A DNA stretch of 64,000 nucleotides from Chryseobacterium luteum (GTDB lineage Bacteria > Bacteroidota > Bacteroidia > Flavobacteriales > Weeksellaceae), in the NCBI RefSeq assembly GCF_000737785.1, contig NZ_JPRO01000010.1, positions 1 to 64,000 on the forward strand, read 5' to 3'. Every line of letters begins with the position of its first letter. Positions within the stretch are counted from its first letter, which is position 1. Positions 18,131 through 27,128 of this stretch are shown here, piece by piece. The notes beneath the pieces were generated by a model, which had not been told where the DNA came from, made no database searches, and saw nothing but the letters and a program-made list of their open reading frames with translations. Both the position numbers and the translations under genes were made by a program.

Positions 18131-20248
18131 CTACCAAAGTTTTACTCTGCTTTCCGGTTTAAGATAAAGTTGGTCATTTTTCTTAATATTAAAAGTTTTA
18201 TACCAAATATCAATATTTCTCACCACACCATTTACACGGTATTGGGCAGGTGCGTGATAATCTTTTTCGGCACTTAAACGGTATGCTTCTGGGGTATAAA
18301 GGCTTCTGTTCACTTGTGCAAAAGACAAAAAGTATCTTTGATCAGGTGTAAAACCGTTGAGGTTTTTCTTTTCATCCGGATGATCTTTCAGATAGAGTTG
18401 ATAGGCTGCGTGAGCAACGACAACACCCGTAAGGTCACCTATATTTTCTCCAAGTGTTTGTTTTCCATTTAAATGAATTCCCTCTAAAGGCGAAAAGTCG
18501 TTATATTGTTCTACCAGAAGCTGAGTGCGGTTCTCGAATTGTTTTCTTGTTTCCGATGTCCACCAATCGCGCATTACACCATTGCCGTCAAACTGAGACC
18601 CCTGATCATCGAAACAATGCCCTAACTCGTGCCCGATAGTAACACCTATTGCACCGAAATTAACCGCTGCATCTGCATAAGGGTCAAAGAAGATGGGCTG
18701 TAGAATACCAGCGGGGAATTCTATCGAATTATATAATTTACTGCTTGTGGCATCAACAGTCTGCGGCATCTGATACCATTCCTTACTGGTGAATTTTTTA
18801 TCAAGAAGTGATCTTTCATAATCCCAATTCGCTCTTGCGATCAGCTGTTCGTTGTCAACCGGGGTTTCTGTATTAAATTTTAATGATGAATAATCTCGCC
18901 AAACCTCCGGATATCCAATTCTGACTGTTACTGCATTCAGTTTATCTATTGCTTCCTTTCTGCTTTTCTCATCCAGCCAATCCAGTTTTTTAAGTCTTTC
19001 CGAGAATGCTCTGCGAACATATCCAACCAGATCTTTGATGCTTTTGAGATAGGATTCAGGAAAATACTTTTCAACATAAAGTTTTCCAACCAGCTGTCCC
19101 AAGCGATTGTTTACATACTGAATTGATTTTTGCTCTCTGGGAACATCGGTTGGAATACCGCTGAGCTGAGTTCCGTAAAAATCAAAATGATTCTGTCGAA
19201 AGTCTTTTGATAAAATGGTAGAGTAGTTGACAATCCAATGAAATGCAAGATAGGATGACCAGACATCCACTGGTGTTTCGGCAAATAGCTGCGCTTTTGC
19301 CTTAATTGCTGAATCTGCCTGTAAAATCACCTGATCTACATCGGCAACCTGTCTTTCGGTAAGAAATATTTTCCACGGAAAACCTGGTGCATACGTATTT
19401 AAATCTACAGTATTGATCACGTGGGAATTTATTTTGCTGTCACGCATCTGAGCCGGAGTCCATTGTAAGGCGGCTAATTTTGTTTCAATGTTCAGGATGT
19501 CATCAGCACGTTGGTCAGCGTTTTTTATACCTGCCAAATTAAATGTACGGATGATGTATTCTCTGTAAGCTTTTCGGTGCTTGATGTTGGCAGCGTCATC
19601 CTTCGTATAATAGTCGGGAGCAGGTAATCCGATGCCGCTCTCATTTAAAGAAACTAAAAATTGGCTTCTGTCATTAAGGTCGGGTCCTGTATGAATAGCA
19701 ATGATCGAGAAAGATTTTGGATCGGCCATCCATTTTGCAACTTCTTCATAACTATGAACAGCGAGAATGTTTTTAAGATCATTCTCAATGGGCTTAATAC
19801 CCAGTTTGTCCATATGATCCGTATCTAAATATCCTAAGTAAACCGAGCTGATCTGCCCTAGAGACTTATTTGCCGAATGACCTGTTTTAGCTCCTTCACG
19901 GATCATATCACTGATCCTTAGATTAATTTTATCTTTAGCTTCACTGAAACTGTTAAAGCCCGAAGTACCGGCAGGAATTGATGATGATTTTAACCAACCC
20001 TCATTCACATAAGTGTAAAAATCATTACCAGGTTTGACCGACTTACTGATGAAGCGAGTTTCAATTCCCCAATCTCCAAAAGCAGCCTTGCCACCATTAG
20101 CTTTGGGTTTCTGCGCTTTAATAATAAACATCGAAGGCATCAAAGTAAACAGAAAAATTATTCTCCTTAATTTTCTACTTTCTATAAAAGTAAATTTTGA
20201 TTTTGGTAAAAATGCGGAAGAATTTGGAAGTGAGATTGGTAGGTTCAT
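18131..20248 (-). CDS. M13 family (neprilysin/PepO-like) metallopeptidase
   Basis: About 705 residues from ATG 20248; a further ATG at 20299 adds 17 residues that look unlike a signal. A membrane-spanning signal IIFLFTLMPSMFIIKAQ precedes the mature part, so it is exported. The zinc site VTIGHELGHCFDDQG and the third ligand in GENIGDLTGVVVAH are intact, and the substrate-site stretch NAYYDP is replaced by IFFDPYADAAVNFGAIG. It ends with the family-typical W. It lies 72 bases downstream of an AraC gene on the same strand. Confidence 0.9.
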   Translation of the reverse strand: MNLPISLPNSSAFLPKSKFTFIESRKLRRIIFLFTLMPSMFIIKAQKPKANGGKAAFGDWGIETRFISKSVKPGNDFYTYVNEGWLKSSSIPAGTSGFNSFSEAKDKINLRISDMIREGAKTGHSANKSLGQISSVYLGYLDTDHMDKLGIKPIENDLKNILAVHSYEEVAKWMADPKSFSIIAIHTGPDLNDRSQFLVSLNESGIGLPAPDYYTKDDAANIKHRKAYREYIIRTFNLAGIKNADQRADDILNIETKLAALQWTPAQMRDSKINSHVINTVDLNTYAPGFPWKIFLTERQVADVDQVILQADSAIKAKAQLFAETPVDVWSSYLAFHWIVNYSTILSKDFRQNHFDFYGTQLSGIPTDVPREQKSIQYVNNRLGQLVGKLYVEKYFPESYLKSIKDLVGYVRRAFSERLKKLDWLDEKSRKEAIDKLNAVTVRIGYPEVWRDYSSLKFNTETPVDNEQLIARANWDYERSLLDKKFTSKEWYQMPQTVDATSSKLYNSIEFPAGILQPIFFDPYADAAVNFGAIGVTIGHELGHCFDDQGSQFDGNGVMRDWWTSETRKQFENRTQLLVEQYNDFSPLEGIHLNGKQTLGENIGDLTGVVVAHAAYQLYLKDHPDEKKNLNGFTPDQRYFLSFAQVNRSLYTPEAYRLSAEKDYHAPAQYRVNGVVRNIDIWYKTFNIKKNDQLYLKPESRVKLW

Positions 20249-20320
20249 CTTTTCTCGATTGTAATGCGACGAATTTACTACAACGTTTAGTGCAGTCATT
20301 GTATAAATGCGAACACGGTA

Positions 20321-21163
20321 TTATTTTTTTATCGTAAGAAAGTAATCTTCCTTTACGAAATTTTTTGGTGTAGTTTTTATAAAAGAGTTAAAATTGCTGT
20401 TAAAGTGCGGCTGGTCATAATATCCATTGGATAAAGCCAGTTGGGTCATTGTTGCAGGTTTATGATTCGGATTTACAATATCATCTAAGGCTTCACGTAA
20501 TTTTATGATATTAATAAAAAGCTTTGGACTTATACCGATCAAGTTTTTAAATAATTTTTGCAGATGGCGCTCAGAACAATTCAATGATCTTGCTATCGAA
20601 GCAACTGTGATGCTTCCTTTATTAGCAATAATTTTTCGTGTACTTTCAATAATCAAAGCTGTATTGCTGTCAGTTCTGAACAATGGGGTAAAAGTTTTCG
20701 TAATATATTGACATATCAATCTGCTGCTTAAACCAACCATCATATTTAAATTTAAAGTTTTCAGTATTGGTATTTCATTAGCAGGATAAATATTATCAGT
20801 AAATAAGTATGCATCTGAAATTCCAAAATGTGCCGGTGTCCAGGGAAAAAGCTGGATCATCGTTGCCTTTGTGCCGGAAAGAACATCAATAGACATTGTT
20901 TCAGTGATCTGACCACAGAAGTAGATTCCTTCAGATAATCTCTTGGTATGATCTTTATGTTTTATATGTAATCCATTTCCCTGAATGATAGCAATCGTAA
21001 AACATCCGTTAGGAGGAACTCCTTTATTTAATATAGGAGGATGGTTTTCAGGGTTGTCTAAAATCCACAGTTTCTTAATGAAATTGGCAATGTCACCATT
21101 GACATAATACTCGTTATAGATTGATTCATTTTGTAAAACTATGAAAATAGGCTTGATAGATCT
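20321..21163 (-). CDS. AraC family regulator lacking a canonical start codon
   Basis: The C-terminal helix-turn-helix pair is clear: ITVASIARSLNCSERHLQKLFKNLIGISPK and ATMTQLALSNGYYDQPHFNSNFNSFIKTTPKNF. An internal ATG at 20896 would give only 191 residues, but the frame stays open and protein-like upstream to a stop at 21164-21166. It encodes YYVNGDIANFIKKLWILDNP and GCFTIAIIQGNGLHI, an intact sensing domain. Total open length is about 280 codons, normal for the family. None of the upstream codons is ATG, GTG or TTG, so either a rare start (ATT or ATA near 21140-21151) is used or the start was lost. Confidence 0.65.
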   Translation of the reverse strand, partial: RSIKPIFIVLQNESIYNEYYVNGDIANFIKKLWILDNPENHPPILNKGVPPNGCFTIAIIQGNGLHIKHKDHTKRLSEGIYFCGQITETMSIDVLSGTKATMIQLFPWTPAHFGISDAYLFTDNIYPANEIPILKTLNLNMMVGLSSRLICQYITKTFTPLFRTDSNTALIIESTRKIIANKGSITVASIARSLNCSERHLQKLFKNLIGISPKLFINIIKLREALDDIVNPNHKPATMTQLALSNGYYDQPHFNSNFNSFIKTTPKNFVKEDYFLTIKK

Positions 21164-21231
21164 TTATTAAACATTTATAATATCAAATATTTTGCTTCAG
21201 AGAGTTTTACCCCCGATTTGTTAATCAAATT

Positions 21232-22668
21232 TTATTTGGACAGCATTTGATTCAAAACTTTTTTCCCATTTTCATTTGCTGGGTTTAAATCAATGGATTT
21301 TCTGTACATTTCAATTGCTTTGTTCCTATCGCCCATTTTCAATAAAATTTCCCCATAGCTGTCATAAACGTTCCAACTTTTTGGGAATAGGTGAATATTG
21401 AGTTTGAAGATTTCCAAAGCCTCCTTCTGTTGATTATTTGACATCATTCGGTATGCCCAGCTATTCAGTTCATCTTCCTTAGGGTCAAATTCTGGATTAA
21501 CCTTTTGTTCTTTTTTTACAAATTCAATGGCTTTATCAAATCCTTTTTCTCTCAGATTTTTTCTTAAATAGGTTAATGGATCGGCCTTCACTATATCCTG
21601 ATTATAACATCCTGCTATTTCCTCGATAAAGTCTTCGGGTGAGCTTCCTGCCAGGTTGGTCAGTATGATGATTGCAAGATTATCATCAGGATAAACCAGC
21701 AAAGCTGATCTGTTTCCTCCGGACATTCCAATCGCTTTGTGGTTTTTCCGAAGTTTAGCGATTCCCCAGCCACGTGCCCAATTGGTAGGAGTTCCATTAT
21801 TGAATGTACTTGGTGACCACATCATATCCAATGTTGATGATTTTTGAAATAACCTGCCATTTTGCAAAGCAATAATCCAATTCGCAATATCTTCAGAGGT
21901 ACTGTTGAGGCCAGATCCTGTTCTTACGAAATCCGGAAATTCTGTGTAGACATTTATAAGTTTATTTTCAATTTTTTTGCCATCAGAAAAGCTGTTGTAG
22001 CTGTATGACGGAGCATAATTCTGAATAATATCTCTCGAATCTCCAAATACCGTATTGTTAAGATGTGCAATTCTAAACTGATTAGTATCAAAATCGGTTG
22101 TAAAAGGTTTTTTGGTGAGCTTTTCAATAATTTTCCCCAACAAATAATAATTGGTTTGATTATAACTGAATTGTTCTCCTGTTTTAAATTCCAGAGGAAG
22201 TGTCTTGAGTTTCTCCCAAATTGCTGCTTCAGTTTTTAAAGGTCCTATATCCCCGGTCATAGGATCAAGAAGTTTCAGGATCTCAGGTAATCCTGAAATA
22301 TGGGTCAGCAACTGGTCCACAGTGATTTTTTGCCACTCAGCCGGCAGGTCACCCAGATATTTGCTGATTGGGTCATTCAATTTGATTCTATCCTGTTCGA
22401 CCAACTGCATCACCGCAACGCCTGTGAAAACCTTTGTGTTGGAATTGATAGGAAAGATGGTCGTATTGCGTACAGGAATATTGTCCTGTAGATTTGCGAT
22501 TCCATAAGATTGGCTTAAAACAATTTTCCCATTTTGTACAACCGCCAACTGCAATCCTGGGATTTTCCTTTCCTTCATTTCTCTATGAATGATCTCATCA
22601 ACATTGGTCTTGGTTTGCTGAGCAGTAAATTGTAACGAAATGAGTAGCAATATAAAGTAGATTCTCAT
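21232..22668 (-). CDS. Serine hydrolase (beta-lactamase class C fold) with C-terminal TPR region
   Basis: 478 residues with a cleavable signal peptide ending near FTAQQ. The nucleophile motif S76-N-T-K79 and a GMSGG motif near residue 330 match class C beta-lactamase-like esterases. The usual Tyr-x-Asn is Y169-N-Q171, so the Asn is replaced by Gln. The last 80 residues (ALEIFKLNIHLFPKSWNVYDSYGEILLKMGDRNKAIEMY) form tetratricopeptide repeats. It is probably a periplasmic esterase or peptidase rather than an antibiotic-resistance enzyme. Confidence 0.85.
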   Translation of the reverse strand: MRIYFILLLISLQFTAQQTKTNVDEIIHREMKERKIPGLQLAVVQNGKIVLSQSYGIANLQDNIPVRNTTIFPINSNTKVFTGVAVMQLVEQDRIKLNDPISKYLGDLPAEWQKITVDQLLTHISGLPEILKLLDPMTGDIGPLKTEAAIWEKLKTLPLEFKTGEQFSYNQTNYYLLGKIIEKLTKKPFTTDFDTNQFRIAHLNNTVFGDSRDIIQNYAPSYSYNSFSDGKKIENKLINVYTEFPDFVRTGSGLNSTSEDIANWIIALQNGRLFQKSSTLDMMWSPSTFNNGTPTNWARGWGIAKLRKNHKAIGMSGGNRSALLVYPDDNLAIIILTNLAGSSPEDFIEEIAGCYNQDIVKADPLTYLRKNLREKGFDKAIEFVKKEQKVNPEFDPKEDELNSWAYRMMSNNQQKEALEIFKLNIHLFPKSWNVYDSYGEILLKMGDRNKAIEMYRKSIDLNPANENGKKVLNQMLSK

Positions 22669-22737
22669 ACAATTAAAACAACTCTATGAGACTTTTATTA
22701 CATCGAAAATAAAATAAAAATAATTTTTAATATTTCA

Positions 22738-23109
22738 TCAGCGAATATCTTTCCTGGAATTGATCATTTTTTCACCCAATTGGATTAAAATCACTGCAAT
22801 GATAAAAAATGCAAAAGTGAATTTATATTTTGAGACTACAGAGAATAGCATCAGAATAAAATCTGAACTAATAAAACTAACAAACATCGGAATACTCATT
22901 AACATTAAAATTGATATCAGGATATAAATTTTTACATTAAACCGTCGCTGCTGTTTTGCTTCAATCTTCCGGATAATATTCTTTGAAAATCCCAGGGAAA
23001 AACCATCGGAATTTTCTTTTTCAAGGTGACTGTCCAGAAAATCATAAATTTCCTGAAAACTGTTATTTTCTTCCAGATCTTCGATATTTTTTTTCCTAGG
23101 GATATCCAT
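22738..23109 (-). CDS. Small membrane protein coupled to ECF sigma factor (possible anti-sigma)
   Basis: 123 residues: a charged cytoplasmic N-terminus of about 55 residues, then two hydrophobic helices (IYILISILMLMSIPMFVSFIS and FTFAFFIIAVILIQLG). It overlaps the end of the sigma gene by 14 bases, so the two are coupled. The position after an ECF sigma gene and the soluble-then-membrane layout are those of an anti-sigma factor, but no zinc-binding anti-sigma motif (H-x3-C-x2-C) is present. Confidence 0.6.
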   Translation of the reverse strand: MDIPRKKNIEDLEENNSFQEIYDFLDSHLEKENSDGFSLGFSKNIIRKIEAKQQRRFNVKIYILISILMLMSIPMFVSFISSDFILMLFSVVSKYKFTFAFFIIAVILIQLGEKMINSRKDIR

Positions 23110-23641
23110 CTTTCTGTAATTTTTCTTTTAATAATTTTCTGGCTCTCAGAAGGTATACTTTTATTGTTCCTTCGGGGAATTTTGTGATCTTCTGAACCTC
23201 CTGAATATTAAGTTCATCCAGATGATAGAGCGTGATCACCGTTCTGTATTGCAGCGGAAGTTCACGGATCAGCTTATTCAGATATACCTCAAATTCTTTC
23301 CCGATCAGCTTAGATTCAGGTGTCTCCGAAGTAAACTGAAAATCAATACTGTCATCCAGATTATCATATTTCTTTTTAACTTCTTTTTTCAGATAATTAA
23401 TAGCAATATTGTAGGTGATCCTGGCGATCCAGGTCGATAATTTTGATTCTTTTTTAAATGATTTCAGGTTTTCAAAGACTTTGATAAACACTTCCTGACC
23501 GACATCTTCGATATCTTCGTCATTGGTCAGCATCCTGTTCAGAATAGAGTAGACCAGATTCTGATATTGTTTTACGACAATCTGAAAAGTATTCAGGTTG
23601 CCTTTTAAAATATCAGAAATGACTTTCTCTTCATCGAACAT
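23096..23641 (-). CDS. ECF-type RNA polymerase sigma factor
   Basis: 181 residues with region 2 (YQNLVYSILNRMLTNDEDIEDVGQEVFIKVFENLKSFKKESKLSTWIARITYNIAINYLK) and region 4 (LPLQYRTVITLYHLDELNIQEVQKITKFPEGTIKVYLLRARKLLKEKL). It directs polymerase to a small regulon. An ECF-type promoter lies immediately upstream of its ATG, consistent with autoregulation. It is divergent from a membrane protein and an outer-membrane barrel gene. Confidence 0.92.
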   Translation of the reverse strand: MFDEEKVISDILKGNLNTFQIVVKQYQNLVYSILNRMLTNDEDIEDVGQEVFIKVFENLKSFKKESKLSTWIARITYNIAINYLKKEVKKKYDNLDDSIDFQFTSETPESKLIGKEFEVYLNKLIRELPLQYRTVITLYHLDELNIQEVQKITKFPEGTIKVYLLRARKLLKEKLQKDGYP

Positions 23642-23648
23642 ATTCTAT

Positions 23649-23677
23649 TAGACATCATTTTTTAATATCGGTTACAA
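23649..23677 (-). promoter_or_regulatory. ECF-type promoter of the sigma gene (TTGTAACC-N16-GTCTA)
   Basis: On the minus strand, TTGTAACC (23677-23670), a 16-base spacer and GTCTA (23653-23649) resemble ECF -35 and -10 elements. Transcription would start next to or at ATG 23641, giving a leaderless or nearly leaderless message. Confidence 0.6.
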
Positions 23678-23698
23678 TTTTCTAATATATTCAATATT

Positions 23699-23727
23699 TT
23701 GTAACCTGAAATGCATTTATTTGTCTA
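23699..23727 (+). promoter_or_regulatory. ECF-type promoter of the divergent membrane gene (TTGTAACC-N16-GTCTA)
   Basis: TTGTAACC (23699-23706), exactly 16 bases, then GTCTA (23723-23727) repeat the pattern found on the opposite strand. The implied start near 23735 supports ATG 23746 over the ATG at 23728. Confidence 0.6.
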
Positions 23728-23745
23728 TTGGTTAAATCATTTATA

Positions 23746-24078
23746 ATGAAAAATCTCGCACCCTTTATAGTAATGATCGCAATATTGATTGCAATCTCCG
23801 TTGTAATCGTAGTTTTAACGAATTATGACCTGAAAAAGAAGATCCTGAATAAAGAAAATATTGATGATAAAATGTTTATCATTCTTAATAATCTGACCGG
23901 TTTTAGTTCGGAAATGCTGAAATGGGGAATTATTTTACTCTTTGGAGGCATCGGTTTGATCGTTCTGGAATTTCTTCCGTACAATGAAAATTCGCCGCTA
24001 CCTTATGGCGTGATGACCGTCTTTGTATCACTAGGCTTTTTGACTTATTACTTTCTAATGAAAAACCAGAAGAAATAG
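23746..24078 (+). CDS. Small membrane protein, probable member of the ECF regulon
   Basis: 110 residues from ATG 23746. There are three hydrophobic segments: APFIVMIAILIAISVVIVVL, WGIILLFGGIGLIVLEFL and YGVMTVFVSLGFLTYYFLM. Between the first two is a short charged loop. No family recognised. The start was chosen from the ECF promoter just upstream. It precedes the outer-membrane barrel gene by 96 bases and may be transcribed with it. Confidence 0.65.
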   Translation: MKNLAPFIVMIAILIAISVVIVVLTNYDLKKKILNKENIDDKMFIILNNLTGFSSEMLKWGIILLFGGIGLIVLEFLPYNENSPLPYGVMTVFVSLGFLTYYFLMKNQKK

Positions 24079-24174
24079 TTTCTTCACTTAAATAATCAAT
24101 CTTAACATTCCACTTTTTTAAGAACAAAAACCTTGTTCTCAGGATTCTTATGTCCAAAATTCTAAACAATAATT

Positions 24175-26319
24175 ATGAAAACAAAAATAATTTCAGCGCT
24201 TTTTTTTATCTTATTATTAAGCCATTTGAATGCTCAGGAAAAAGTAAAAGATTCTCTTGTGCCTAAGCCGGAAACTTCCATCCAGGAGGTTGTTATTAAT
24301 GGAAAAAAGCCTTTGATCAAAACAAAAATTGATGGACTGGTTTATAATGTTCAGTCCGACCCGGAAAGTAAATCTAAAAATCTTCTGGAAATGATGAGAA
24401 AGATGCCTTATCTCTCATTGGATGCCAACGAAAACATTCTTTTTAAAGGAAATACCAACTTTAAAATTTTAATCAATGGAAAAGAAACACAGCTCCTTAC
24501 CAATAATCCCAAAGATGTCCTGAAAAGTATTCCTGCAAGCACGATCCGGAATATTGAGATTATTACCAATCCGTCATCAAAATATGATGCTGAAGGAGCT
24601 TCCGGAATCATCAACATTATCACGGCAAATAAAATGAGTGATGGTTACAACGCTTCTGTAAATTTTGGATCAAGGTTTCCAAAACAGGAGCATAACGCAG
24701 GATTTTCTTTGAATATTAAACAAAATAAATTAGGAATTTCGGCTTACGGTGGTGGTTTTCTCAAAAACAATCCTGAAATCGGTTACCAAAATTCCCAACA
24801 GACAGCTTCCAATGATCTGAAGCAATATGGAAGGACTTCAGGGAAAGGAAACGGCGGATATTTTAATGTAAACGCCAGCTATGAAATTGACAGTCTGAAT
24901 CTTTTGAACGTTCAGCTAGGGGCAAATTTCGCCAATAACAGATCAAAAGATTTCCTCAATTCTAATTTTTCTCAACAAAATATTCTCACAGAAGATATTA
25001 ACTCTATCAACAATTCTGACAGCAACGGAAAAGGATTTGAGGCCTCTGCAAATTATCAGATCGGTTTCAGGAATGATAAAAGCCAGCTGTTGACTTTTTC
25101 TTACAGATTCAATAATTACGATTATGCGGTTAACAGTATGACAGATTTTCAGAATAGAATGACCAACTCTGCCAGTAATATTAACCAAAATAATGACAAT
25201 CAGAACAGCGAAAATACTTTTCAGATTGATTTTGTGAAAAATATCAGAAAAGTCTATCTGGAAACAGGGTTGAAAGCCATACTCAGAAAAAACGGCAGCC
25301 AATACACATCGGTTCCGGAAAACCTTCTGAATTCCGATGAATTTTTAAATCAACAAAATATTTACGGGGCTTATGTAACAACAAAGTTCAGTCTATTCGG
25401 ATGGAATTTCCAGACTGGTTTACGATTAGAGAGTACGGATACGAATGTCAATTTCACTTCTACCAATACGAAAGTTGATCAGAATTATTTTAACCTGATC
25501 CCTAATATTTCCGTCGGTAAAAACTGGAAAGAACACCACGGCATCAATTTCGGTTTCTCCCAACGGATCAAAAGACCCGGGATCATCCGTCTGAACCCAT
25601 TCGTCAATCAATCAAATCCCTATTTTCAAATCAGTGGAAACCCTTACCTGAAACCTGTTGTCAACAACGATTTGATGGCTAACTATTCTTACAATAATAA
25701 GATCAGTCTGAATCTTGGGCTTGGATATTCCTTTTCAAATAAAATTGATCTGAAAGTTTCTACCTATGATCCTGCTACAAATATTACCAAAACAACTTAT
25801 GAAAACTCAAGCAGTGTAAGCCGGTTGGGCTTGGATTATAACCTGAATTATCCGGTTACAAAGAAGTTCACAGTAAGTGTCAACGGAAATTCAGCTTATT
25901 TCTTTATTAACGGAAAAGTCAATGAAGTTGAAACCCAAAACAATCTTTTTACTTATTATATTTACTTTTCAGCTAATTATCAGTTTGAAAATAACTGGAA
26001 TGTCGGTTCAAATCTTGAAATCAACAGCAGAATGCCTGCAAGCCTTCAAAGTACGACCAATGCTTTTACAGGTTCTTCTTTCAGTTTCAGCAAAAGTATT
26101 CTGGATAATCAGCTTTCTTTTTCAGCGTATATCAATAATCCTTTTAATCAATTCAGAAAAGCCGTTACAGAAACTAACGGAACAGCTTTCTATCAGAATA
26201 ATTATGTAAGGGATTATTACAGATCATTCGGTTTCAATATCACTTACAAATTCGGAAAGCTTAGGGACGAATTCAAAGAAACAAAGCGTAAGATCCAGAA
26301 TAATGATCTGGCCAATTAG
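24175..26319 (+). CDS. Outer-membrane beta-barrel protein with TonB-receptor-like plug
   Basis: 714 residues with a signal peptide ending LLSHLNAQ. A plug-like segment follows (VYNVQSDPESKSKNLLEMMRKMPYLSLDANENILFKGNTNFKILINGKET, then SIPASTIRNIEIITNPSSKYDAEGASGIINI). The remainder is a beta barrel of the OMP_b-brl_3 type with FGFSQRIKRPGIIRLNPF. The N-terminal carboxypeptidase-like domain common in this group is missing. The ligand is unknown. Its position behind the ECF sigma and promoter pair suggests sigma-controlled expression. Confidence 0.85.
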   Translation: MKTKIISALFFILLLSHLNAQEKVKDSLVPKPETSIQEVVINGKKPLIKTKIDGLVYNVQSDPESKSKNLLEMMRKMPYLSLDANENILFKGNTNFKILINGKETQLLTNNPKDVLKSIPASTIRNIEIITNPSSKYDAEGASGIINIITANKMSDGYNASVNFGSRFPKQEHNAGFSLNIKQNKLGISAYGGGFLKNNPEIGYQNSQQTASNDLKQYGRTSGKGNGGYFNVNASYEIDSLNLLNVQLGANFANNRSKDFLNSNFSQQNILTEDINSINNSDSNGKGFEASANYQIGFRNDKSQLLTFSYRFNNYDYAVNSMTDFQNRMTNSASNINQNNDNQNSENTFQIDFVKNIRKVYLETGLKAILRKNGSQYTSVPENLLNSDEFLNQQNIYGAYVTTKFSLFGWNFQTGLRLESTDTNVNFTSTNTKVDQNYFNLIPNISVGKNWKEHHGINFGFSQRIKRPGIIRLNPFVNQSNPYFQISGNPYLKPVVNNDLMANYSYNNKISLNLGLGYSFSNKIDLKVSTYDPATNITKTTYENSSSVSRLGLDYNLNYPVTKKFTVSVNGNSAYFFINGKVNEVETQNNLFTYYIYFSANYQFENNWNVGSNLEINSRMPASLQSTTNAFTGSSFSFSKSILDNQLSFSAYINNPFNQFRKAVTETNGTAFYQNNYVRDYYRSFGFNITYKFGKLRDEFKETKRKIQNNDLAN

Positions 26320-26391
26320 TTCATCCATATAAAAAGTGAATTACAAAGTTCTTTTTTACCATGGAATTTCTAATAAACTAGTAAATTAAAA

Positions 26392-26401
26392 TAGGGTAAA
26401 C
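26392..26401 (-). promoter_or_regulatory. TAGGGTAAAC site (inverted match to a site before the OYE gene)
   Basis: TAGGGTAAAC here is the exact reverse complement of GTTTACCCTA at 27074-27083, on the two sides of the HxlR gene. It may be a second operator or a relic; evidence is only the 10-base match. Confidence 0.25.
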
Positions 26402-26564
26402 TTTATTACAATTTAGTTTGAAAAAAATAAAACAGGCGAAATTGGCATATTTCATCTTTAGCAGTTTTGTATCAAGTCCGGAGAAATGCCTTATTATTTG
26501 AAGATTGAGAAAGAATTCTGAGAAACTGAATAGGAGCGGGTCTAAATGATATGATCCCTGAATT

Positions 26565-26999
26565 TTAATTCAGAAATTCATCACTTTTTTGCTCTGCATC
26601 CATCATTTGAAGCATATCGCAGGCTGATTTTGAAGTTTGCGTAATCTTTGGATTTTTTGCAATCACATCCTCTAAAAAAGATCGATGGGTGTCTCCCCAC
26701 AGATTCATGGCATCAATAATGGGCATCAATGACCATCCGATTTCTGTTAATGAATATTCCACTTTAGGCGGTAACTGATGATAAATTTTCTTTTCTATCA
26801 TCCCGTGGCCTTCCAGTTCTTTCAGCTGCACGTTCAGTACCCGGCGTGTTGCATCGGGCAAAAGCCTCTGAATTTCGCTCGGACGCTTTACATTCATAGA
26901 TATGGCATTCAGCAGTGCCGGTTTCCATTTGCCGTTAAGCACCTCTCTGGTCAGATGCAGGCCGCAGTCTATAGTAAGGGGAATTTTTCTTTCGTACAT
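26565..26999 (-). CDS. HxlR family transcriptional regulator
   Basis: 144 residues. The winged-helix core is typical of HxlR proteins: CGLHLTREVLNGKWKPALLNAI, RPSEIQRLLPDATRRVLNVQLKELEGHGMIEKKIYHQLPPKVEYSLTEIGWSLMPI. Cys near the N-terminus is conserved in the family and often redox sensitive. It is divergent from the OYE-family gene across a perfect palindrome, so it most likely represses that gene and itself. Confidence 0.88.
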   Translation of the reverse strand: MYERKIPLTIDCGLHLTREVLNGKWKPALLNAISMNVKRPSEIQRLLPDATRRVLNVQLKELEGHGMIEKKIYHQLPPKVEYSLTEIGWSLMPIIDAMNLWGDTHRSFLEDVIAKNPKITQTSKSACDMLQMMDAEQKSDEFLN

Positions 27000-27015
27000 A
27001 GCACGTTTATTTATA

Positions 27016-27023
27016 CAAAAATA
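27016..27023 (-). promoter_or_regulatory. -7 promoter box of the HxlR gene
   Basis: On the minus strand this is TATTTTTG, an exact TAnnTTTG match, 17 bases before ATG 26999. The 20-bp palindrome lies about 22 bases upstream of it. Confidence 0.5.
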
Positions 27024-27045
27024 CGAATTTAACAGAATCTATGGA

Positions 27046-27065
27046 TAGGGATAAATTTATCCCTA
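27046..27065. promoter_or_regulatory. Perfect 20-bp palindrome, probable HxlR operator
   Basis: TAGGGATAAATTTATCCCTA is fully self-complementary and lies between the divergent HxlR and OYE-family genes. HxlR proteins bind as dimers to such inverted repeats. A related half-site GTTTACCCTA follows at 27074-27083 and TTTTACCC at about 27089. Confidence 0.65.
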
Positions 27066-27128
27066 CGGTATTAGTTTACCCTATATTGTTTTACCCTGGC
27101 AAATATCGGAAATTTGTTAAAAAAAATA

